Assembly (NCBI GenBank): GCA_937936675.1 | Contig: CALDDL010000338.1 | Span: 1 to 20,375 of the forward strand | Direction of reading: 5' to 3' | DNA: 20,375 nt | Origin: an uncultured bacterium | GTDB taxonomy: Bacteria > Bacteroidota > Ignavibacteria > Ignavibacteriales > Melioribacteraceae | Shown here: piece by piece, positions 14,973-20,375 of the stretch | Layout of the letters: each line of letters opens with the position of its first letter | How positions within the stretch are numbered: the stretch's first letter is position 1 | Notes under the pieces: model-generated | What the model was told of the DNA's origin: nothing | The model's input: only the letters and a program-made list of their open reading frames with translations | The model's database searches: none | Position numbers and translations under genes: made by a program

Positions 14973-15572
14973 ATGTTACTTAAATCAAAATTTTTGCAGA
15001 TATTATTTTTATCTCTATTTACACTACTTTATACGAACACGGTTTCTGCACATTGTGATTCTATGGTAGGTCCCGTCGTTAAAGCATCTCAGAAAGCGCT
15101 TGAGACCGGGAATATCAATTATGTGCTAATCTGGGTCCAGGAAAAAGATGAAAAAGATATAAAAGAAATGTTCGATAAAGTCAATAAGGTAAGGTCATTA
15201 GGAAAAGAAGCTAAGGATCTTGCCGATTTATATTTCTTCGAAAATGTAGTTAGAATACACAGGATGGGTGAAGGAGAACCATATACAGGATTGAAACCTG
15301 TCGGATATAAACCGGAAGAAGGAATTGAGGCTGCTGATGTTGCAATCGAAACTAATTCTATCGATAAACTATTATCCGGACTCAATGAGGAATATCATGC
15401 AAAAATTAAAGATTATTTTGCCGATGTACAATCAAAAGAGAATTATGATGTCAATGATCTAAAAGCCGGAAGGGAATATGTTGAATCTTATGTCCATTTT
15501 ATCCATTATATAGAAACACTTTATAGTGGTGGCGAGAGTGAAATGGATGGACATAATCATAATCATAAATAG
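14973..15572 (+). CDS. Exported DUF6448-family protein with mature N-terminal His-Cys-Asp
   Basis: A signal peptide (LLKSKFLQILFLSLFTLLYT...VSA) should be cleaved before HCDSMVGPVV, the invariant beginning of DUF6448 proteins as I know them. The mature part is helical, with ALETGNINYVLIWVQEKDE, a FFENVVRIHRMGEGEPYTGL block and GREYVESYVHFIHYIE. It ends in a His-rich tail (GHNHNH). The function of the family is unknown to me. A mature H-C-D N-terminus recalls the nickel hook of Ni superoxide dismutase (HCDLPC), but the second ligand cysteine is absent, so I infer metal binding at most. ATG 14973 is chosen because GGAGG at 14963-14967 lies 5 bases before it; ATG 14961 would overlap that site. 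Confidence 0.85.
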   Translation: MLLKSKFLQILFLSLFTLLYTNTVSAHCDSMVGPVVKASQKALETGNINYVLIWVQEKDEKDIKEMFDKVNKVRSLGKEAKDLADLYFFENVVRIHRMGEGEPYTGLKPVGYKPEEGIEAADVAIETNSIDKLLSGLNEEYHAKIKDYFADVQSKENYDVNDLKAGREYVESYVHFIHYIETLYSGGESEMDGHNHNHK

Positions 15573-15585
15573 AGAGGAATATTAA

Positions 15586-15900
15586 ATGTCAGAAATAATT
15601 TCAAGTGAGAAATTAATTGACTCAATTAATTATCAAAATGGTTCAATTGTAAGTAAACAGATAATTAAAAAACCCAATGGAAACATTACTCTGTTCGCAT
15701 TCGATAAAGATGAGTCTTTAACAGAACATACATCACCTTTTGAAGCGATAGTTTATGTAGTTGATGGAGAGATGGAAATCAAGATTGGCGGAAATCCATA
15801 TAATGTTAAAGCCGGTGAAATAATAATTATGCCTCCAAATGTTCCGCATGCATTATTAGCAAAAGTAAAATCTAAAATGCTTCTAACTATGATTAAATAA
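15586..15900 (+). CDS. Cupin-domain protein, second
   Basis: This minimal 104-residue cupin has motif 1 in DESLTEHTSPFEAIVYVVDG (His and Glu) and motif 2 in GEIIIMPPNVPHALLA (PxxxPH). The barrel is complete. It is an ordinary small cupin of the kind often found as a sensor, storage or isomerase domain. The family alone gives no substrate. It lies 13 bp after the DUF6448 gene, with GAGAGGAAT as ribosome binding site, and 21 bp before aconitase. Confidence 0.88.
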   Translation: MSEIISSEKLIDSINYQNGSIVSKQIIKKPNGNITLFAFDKDESLTEHTSPFEAIVYVVDGEMEIKIGGNPYNVKAGEIIIMPPNVPHALLAKVKSKMLLTMIK

Positions 15901-15921
15901 TTTTATGATGGGTACTAAATT

Positions 15922-18750
15922 ATGGAACAAAATCGACATGGTATAAATAATAAAAAGATTTCTCAGCTCGAAAAGCTATTTGTTTCATCACCGAATGAGA
16001 TAAAATATTACAGTCTGAAAGAGCTTCAGAAGAAAAAATATAATATTGAAAAACTTCCCTTCTCCATTCGTATATTGCTCGAAAACGTAATCCGTAATTA
16101 CAATGGCTTTAGCGTTAATGAAAAGCATTTAGAAACAATTCTAAATTGGAAGCCGAAACCGGCTGTAGAAGAGATTCCATTCTTACCCGCAAGAGTTTTA
16201 ATGCAGGATTTTACGGGCGTTCCTTCAGTTGTGGATATCGCATCAATCAGATCGGAAGTTACCCGGAAGGGTGGTAATCCAGAGATGATCAATCCTAAAA
16301 TCCCTGTCGATCTGATAATTGATCATTCCGTTCAAGTCGATTTTTTCGGCACAAACTATTCCTACCGGAAAAATGTTAAGTTAGAATACGAACGAAATCA
16401 CGAACGATATTCATTATTGAAATGGGCAAGCTCATCATTTAATAATTTCAGAGTTCTGCCTCCGGGTATGGGTATATGCCACCAAGTTAATCTTGAGTAT
16501 CTCGCAAATGTCGTTACAATTCGTGATGGTGTTATCTTTCCTGATACTTTAGTCGGGACCGATTCCCATACACCGATGGTAAATGGAATTGGAGTGGTCG
16601 GTTGGGGAGTCGGTGGTATCGAAGCAGAAGCCGCAATGCTTGGGCAACCTATTTATATCATGCTCCCCGAGGTTATTGGTTTGAAACTGACCGGTAATTT
16701 ACGTGAAGGCACAACTTCCACCGATCTGGTTTTGACAGTTGTCGATATTTTGAGGAAACAAGGTGTGGTAGGGAAGTTTGTTGAAGTTTTTGGAGAAGGA
16801 TTAAAAAATCTCACAGTCCCCGACCGCGCAACAATCTCAAATATGTCCCCTGAATTTGGATGTACAATAACTTATTTCCCCTCTGATGAAAAAACTTTGG
16901 AATACTTAAAAATTACCGGCAGGGATCAAGATCATATTGACGTTGTCGAGAATTATCTAAAATCGAATTTACTCTGGCGAGAAAATGAAGAGCTGATAAA
17001 CTATTCGGAGATACTAAAATTGGACCTTGGGGATATTGTCCCTTCTATTGCTGGTCCTAAAAGACCTCAAGATAAAATTTCATTGAGTAAAGCTAAAAGC
17101 AAATTTATCGATATCCTGAAAAGTAATTTTGAAAGAGATTACATCACGATGGAAGAAAGAGCTGAAGGGAGATGGCTGAATGAAGGGGGCAATTTCGGGA
17201 AATCATTCTCTAAGCAGGATCCTAAAATACTTGAAAATGCAGGGATAGAAATAGAAACGCAAAAAATTGTAAGAGATGGACTCAAAAGTGTAAAAATAAA
17301 GATGACTGATAATGAATTTCTCCTAAGCGATGGTTCAGTAGTGATTGCTGCAATAACAAGTTGCACAAATACATCCAACCCGAGTGTTATGATCGGTGCA
17401 GGTTTGATTGCAAAAAAGGCTGTAGAAAAAGGTCTTAAGACAAAGCCGTGGGTTAAAACCAGCTTGGCTCCCGGTTCAAGAGTTGTAACCGAATATTTCG
17501 ATAAAGCTAATTTAACTCCTTTCCTGGAGGCACTTGGATTTCATGTGGTCGGCTACGGCTGCACAACGTGCATCGGTAATAGCGGTCAATTACCGGCTCA
17601 TATTAGGCAAGCGGTAGTTGATGATAAACTTGTTGTCGCTTCTGTTCTTTCAGGAAATAGGAATTTTGAAGCCCGTATTCATCCTCTTATTAAGATGAAT
17701 TTTCTAACATCTCCTATCCTTGTTATTGCCTATGCTCTCGCAGGAAGGATCGATATCGATCTCTATAATGAACCGCTTGGCTTCGATCCTAATTTCCAAC
17801 CCGTCTTCCTAAAAGATATTTGGCCCTCCTCCGAGGAGATTCAAACGGTTATGAAGGAGGTTCTTAATTCGGAAGATTATAAAAAAAATTACGAAAGCAT
17901 CTTTTTGGGCGATGAACAATGGAATTCACTTAAGACTGTGAAAAGTCAAGCATATAACTGGGATGAGAAATCTTCCTACATAAAGGAAGCTCCTTTTTTC
18001 AAAAACATATCTACTGTCCCTGAAGAAGCTTCCAAAATAGTTTCTGCACGGGTGTTGCTAAAACTTGGTGATTCGGTTACAACCGATCATATTTCGCCCG
18101 CCGGTGCAATAGCAGAAGATTCTCCCGCCGGTCAATACCTAAAATTAAATGGAATTGAAAAAAGCGATTTCAATTCTTACGGCTCAAGGAGAGGAAACCA
18201 TGAAATCATGGTTCGAGGAATCTTCGCAAATGTTCGATTAAAAAATCAGTTGGTGAATAAAGAAGGAGACTGGACTCTCTATCATCCAACCGGTGAAATT
18301 ATTCCGGTATTCGGTGCTGCAATGAAGTATAAAGAAAATAATACTCCGCTTATTATCATTGCCGGTAAAGAATACGGCAGCGGCTCCTCAAGGGATTGGG
18401 CTGCCAAAGGAGTTTCGCTTTTAGGTGTTAGAGCTATACTCGCCGAAAGCTTTGAAAGAATCCATAGAAGCAATCTTGTCGGTATGGGCGTTTTACCACT
18501 GCAATTTAAAACCGGTGAAAATTGTGATTCGTTAGGACTTGATGGAAGTGAGGTATTCGATATTCAAAACTCAGATGAGAATTTAACTCCAAATGGAGAG
18601 ATTAATGTTATTGCTACAAAAATAGATGATTCTAAAATAGAATTTAAAGCTATTATGAGGCTCAATTCCTCAATTGAAATCGAATATTATCAGAACGGCG
18701 GAATACTCCAATATGTTTTACGGAATTTTCTTAAAAAAAATAAAAATTAA
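15922..18750 (+). CDS. acnA: Aconitate hydratase, AcnA/IRP type
   Basis: This enzyme isomerises citrate to isocitrate through cis-aconitate in the TCA cycle, using a 4Fe-4S cluster. The likely cluster cysteines are C481 (TSCTNTSNPSVM) and C547 and C550 (GYGCTTCIGNSG). Other family landmarks are GTDSHTPMVNGIGVVGWGVG (about 212-231), LAPGSRVVTEYF, and the swivel-domain KEYGSGSSRDWAAKG. The protein ends in the typical YYQNGGILQYVLRNFLK. At 942 residues it is about 50 longer than E. coli AcnA (891). The extra length seems to lie around residues 400-460, just before the first cluster cysteine. No strong Shine-Dalgarno is visible. Its place behind a Crp/Fnr palindrome suggests oxygen- or stress-linked control of the TCA cycle. 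Confidence 0.96.
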   Translation: MEQNRHGINNKKISQLEKLFVSSPNEIKYYSLKELQKKKYNIEKLPFSIRILLENVIRNYNGFSVNEKHLETILNWKPKPAVEEIPFLPARVLMQDFTGVPSVVDIASIRSEVTRKGGNPEMINPKIPVDLIIDHSVQVDFFGTNYSYRKNVKLEYERNHERYSLLKWASSSFNNFRVLPPGMGICHQVNLEYLANVVTIRDGVIFPDTLVGTDSHTPMVNGIGVVGWGVGGIEAEAAMLGQPIYIMLPEVIGLKLTGNLREGTTSTDLVLTVVDILRKQGVVGKFVEVFGEGLKNLTVPDRATISNMSPEFGCTITYFPSDEKTLEYLKITGRDQDHIDVVENYLKSNLLWRENEELINYSEILKLDLGDIVPSIAGPKRPQDKISLSKAKSKFIDILKSNFERDYITMEERAEGRWLNEGGNFGKSFSKQDPKILENAGIEIETQKIVRDGLKSVKIKMTDNEFLLSDGSVVIAAITSCTNTSNPSVMIGAGLIAKKAVEKGLKTKPWVKTSLAPGSRVVTEYFDKANLTPFLEALGFHVVGYGCTTCIGNSGQLPAHIRQAVVDDKLVVASVLSGNRNFEARIHPLIKMNFLTSPILVIAYALAGRIDIDLYNEPLGFDPNFQPVFLKDIWPSSEEIQTVMKEVLNSEDYKKNYESIFLGDEQWNSLKTVKSQAYNWDEKSSYIKEAPFFKNISTVPEEASKIVSARVLLKLGDSVTTDHISPAGAIAEDSPAGQYLKLNGIEKSDFNSYGSRRGNHEIMVRGIFANVRLKNQLVNKEGDWTLYHPTGEIIPVFGAAMKYKENNTPLIIIAGKEYGSGSSRDWAAKGVSLLGVRAILAESFERIHRSNLVGMGVLPLQFKTGENCDSLGLDGSEVFDIQNSDENLTPNGEINVIATKIDDSKIEFKAIMRLNSSIEIEYYQNGGILQYVLRNFLKKNKN

Positions 18751-18769
18751 TGAAATAGAGAGGTGGATT

Positions 18770-19441
18770 ATGGATGATTATAAAGTAAAAATTATTAATA
18801 TAGAATATGTAACGCCCGATGTAAAATCATTAAAGTTTGAAAAACCTGAAGGATTTAGTTTTGAGCCCGGGCAGGCGGCTGATGTTTCTATTAATCAGCC
18901 CGATTTAATTAATGAAAAACGCCCGTTCACTTTTACAGGTTTAAATGAATCGGATTACCTTGAATTCACAATAAAAATATATAACGATCATAATGGTGTT
19001 ACCAAAAAAATTGCTAATCTTAAACCGGGTGATGAACTTATAATTAGTCCGGCTTGGGGTTCAATCAGTTACAAAGGCGAGGGAATATTCATAGCCGGTG
19101 GTGCTGGTGTAACTCCTTTTTTAGCTATTCTTAGAAGTCTTGAACGTAGAAATGAAATTCGTAATAACAAACTTATATTTGCTAATAAAACAGAAGCGGA
19201 TATTATACGCAAAGATGAATTTGAAAAAATATTGGGTAAGAATTTTATAAATATACTATCAAACGAAAAATTAGAAAAATATTCCTATGGATATATTACC
19301 GAAGATTTTCTTAAATCAATGTCCGGTGATCTTAATAAAATGTTTTATCTCTGTGGACCTCCTCCGATGATGGACGCAGTGGAAAAACAATTAAAGAATT
19401 TACATGTCGATGAAAATTCGATTATAAAAGAAGCATTCTAA
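18770..19441 (+). CDS. Ferredoxin-NADP-reductase-like flavoprotein
   Basis: This 223-residue FAD/NAD(P)-binding oxidoreductase has two domains: an FAD barrel with the flavin motif R51-PFTFTG, and a pyridine-nucleotide domain with IFIAGGAGVTPFLAIL (107-122) and FYLCGPPPMMDAV (192-204). It lacks a ferredoxin domain, so an unlinked ferredoxin, flavodoxin or other partner must receive or donate electrons. ATG 18770 is used because AGAGGTGG lies immediately upstream; in-frame starts further upstream lie inside the aconitase gene. It follows aconitase by 19 bp. A C-terminal fragment of a second protein of this family lies on the minus strand at 19960-20226. Confidence 0.9.
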   Translation: MDDYKVKIINIEYVTPDVKSLKFEKPEGFSFEPGQAADVSINQPDLINEKRPFTFTGLNESDYLEFTIKIYNDHNGVTKKIANLKPGDELIISPAWGSISYKGEGIFIAGGAGVTPFLAILRSLERRNEIRNNKLIFANKTEADIIRKDEFEKILGKNFINILSNEKLEKYSYGYITEDFLKSMSGDLNKMFYLCGPPPMMDAVEKQLKNLHVDENSIIKEAF

Positions 19442-19468
19442 AACTTAAAAATAATCAAATAGGAAATC

Positions 19469-19807
19469 ATGAAAAATAATCAACTTTATCCGGAAGCAAC
19501 AAGAGAAATTTCTGAAGAGAGAGCTGCTCTCGCACCTGAGATAACGGAAGCATTCCATAATTTCAGTAAAACAGTTTTTAAAGAGGGTGCACTTCCTGAA
19601 AAAACAAAACAACTTATTGCTGTGGCAGTGGCACATGTAACTCAATGTCCTTATTGTATTCGCGGGCATACTGCAAATGCTATGAGAAAAGGTGCAAGCA
19701 AAGAGGAGATCATGGAAGCCATTTGGGTTGCCTCAGAGATGAGAGCAGGAGCCGCCTACGCTCATTCTGCATTGGCAATAGATGAAATGGGAACTCATAA
19801 ATCGTAG
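19469..19807 (+). CDS. AhpD-like/carboxymuconolactone decarboxylase family protein
   Basis: This 112-residue all-helical protein has the AhpD-type redox motif C60-PY-C63 and H67 in QCPYCIRGHTANAMRKG, followed by SKEEIMEAIWVASEMRAGAAY. Family members reduce peroxiredoxins or act as hydroperoxide reductases; others are decarboxylases that lack the cysteines. The CxxC favours a thiol-disulfide role. It lies 27 bp after the flavoprotein and closes the operon, so a reductase-AhpD electron or stress-defence pairing is plausible (inference). Confidence 0.9.
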   Translation: MKNNQLYPEATREISEERAALAPEITEAFHNFSKTVFKEGALPEKTKQLIAVAVAHVTQCPYCIRGHTANAMRKGASKEEIMEAIWVASEMRAGAAYAHSALAIDEMGTHKS

Positions 19808-19808
19808 A

Positions 19809-19837
19809 ATCTATAAATCTCGAATAAGATTATAGAT
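19809..19837 (+). terminator. Probable terminator hairpin of the cupin-aconitase operon
   Basis: ATCTATAAATCT (19809-19820) pairs with AGATTATAGAT (19827-19837) over about 11 bp with one bulged base and a 6-base loop. It starts two bases after the AhpD-like stop codon. The stem is AT-rich and the following U-tract is poor (CTATTTGTCTT), so efficiency is uncertain. Confidence 0.5.
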
Positions 19838-19959
19838 GATCTATTTGTCTTAATCTCGATCAACTTTCTATCAGATTATAAACAGGAAGGGATGGTGTGT
19901 GCAAGACAAAATCAATGAACTTCTCTACGAAATTACTCGAGCTAACGAAATAATCAAGA

Positions 19960-20226
19960 CTACTTTTCAAAGACTATCAAGTCGGTGGAAGCTCCCATCC
20001 TCTCAAGAATTGAATTAATACTCTTCACGAATTCATCTGGTCCGCAGACATAGAAATTTCTTTTTACGTCCACAATTTCCATCTTCAAATATTCCTCATC
20101 GATTCTTCCGAAATAATAACCTTGCTTACGCTCCTTTGTAAGAATATTAATAAATTCATTCTTTAACATCGCTTCAAATTCATCCTTAAGTATAATATCT
20201 TTTTCTGACTTATTTATCGCCTCAAA
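19960..20226 (-). pseudogene. C-terminal fragment of a second ferredoxin-NADP-reductase-like protein
   Basis: Reading the minus strand, an open stretch of 88 codons from 20226 down to the stop at 19960 aligns along its length with the C-terminal domain of the intact flavoprotein at 18770-19441. INKSEKDIILKDEFE matches ANKTEADIIRKDEFE, FINILT matches FINILS, and NFYVCGPDEF matches MFYLCGPPPM. A TGA at 20227-20229 closes the frame upstream, and no FAD-domain or GGAGVTP sequence appears in the next 150 bp. A start at ATG 20169 would give only 69 residues. It is a truncated paralogue, divergent enough not to be a recent local copy. It probably has no function, though a small expressed remnant cannot be excluded. 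Confidence 0.7.
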
Positions 20227-20375
20227 TCAATACACATTCTCATTTTAAGATAATGTTTCCGATACATAGTCTCATTTAAGCCCGTTTTCACCTCTTTTAT
20301 TGGCATTCCGATTGCATTATTATCTAATTGATAGAAGAATACTAATAAAATAAATATAATCAACATATAGGAGGT

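Larger units (their letters stand above)
19808..20375. other. Right-end stretch without an intact gene
   Basis: After the AhpD-like gene this stretch holds the hairpin at 19809-19837, a short plus-strand frame of 39 codons at 19899-20018 (GTG start, AGGAAGG upstream), and the minus-strand reductase fragment. At the very edge, AGGAGGT (20369-20375) is a perfect Shine-Dalgarno with TATAAT at 20355-20360 close by. A plus-strand gene therefore probably begins just beyond the window. I see no other coding signal between 20227 and 20355. Confidence 0.6.

Noticed and set aside
15061..15180. Idea that the DUF6448 protein is a nickel superoxide dismutase
   Set aside because: Only the HCD start matches; the second ligand cysteine at mature position 6 is a valine, the rest of the sequence does not align by eye, and no SodX-like protease gene is nearby.
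20214..20366. Minus-strand frame of 50 codons starting with a hydrophobic stretch
   Set aside because: It has no Shine-Dalgarno, no recognisable motif and overlaps the reductase fragment. The hydrophobic start is what AT-rich DNA gives by chance.

Overview
This AT-rich, gene-dense window looks like a bacterial chromosome segment from the Ignavibacteria/Chlorobi side of the Bacteroidota. That placement is an inference from protein character. The signals also fit it better than Bacteroidia: clear Shine-Dalgarno sites (AAGGAG, GGAGG, AGGAGGT) and one textbook TTGACA-N17-TATATT promoter. Nothing in the window proves the taxon. There are no tRNA, rRNA, CRISPR or insertion sequences that I can see.

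Left part (1-4238). At the edge lies a frameshifted remnant of a small RelB-like antitoxin. A Crp/Fnr-family regulator on the minus strand follows. It is divergent from a compact cbb3-type oxidase operon: ccoN, a ccoO fused to an extra cytochrome c domain, a two-helix membrane protein, and an Ig-like protein with one membrane helix. No separate anchored CcoP is present. A perfect palindrome (ATGACTTAAGTCAT) sits in front of ccoN.

Middle part (4254-14422). Two TetR-family regulators, each preceded by a nearly identical 20-bp operator, lead into an efflux operon of the YbhGFSR type. It holds a lipoprotein HlyD adaptor, ABC ATPase A, a TolC-like outer membrane channel, ABC ATPase B and two ABC-2 permeases. 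It continues into a DUF3943 protein, a four-helix membrane protein and a small exported coiled-coil protein. The two ATPases look like separated halves of a YbhF-like protein, with one intact and one degenerate predicted ATP site.

Right part (14442-19837). A second exact copy of the ATGACTTAAGTCAT palindrome precedes a six-gene operon: cupin, exported DUF6448 protein, second cupin, AcnA-type aconitase, ferredoxin-NADP-reductase-like flavoprotein and AhpD-like CxxC protein. In both copies a -10-like hexamer starts 29.5 bp beyond the palindrome centre, which is the geometry of class II activation at -41.5. The simplest reading is that the local Crp/Fnr protein co-regulates low-oxygen respiration and this metabolic or stress operon. 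Downstream is a minus-strand C-terminal fragment of a second reductase of the same family. A strong Shine-Dalgarno sequence at the right edge points to a gene beginning just outside.

The most interesting points are the twin palindromes, the exported DUF6448 protein whose predicted mature N-terminus is His-Cys-Asp, the split asymmetric ABC exporter under twin TetR operators, and the minimal cbb3 oxidase with a CcoO-cytochrome c fusion.
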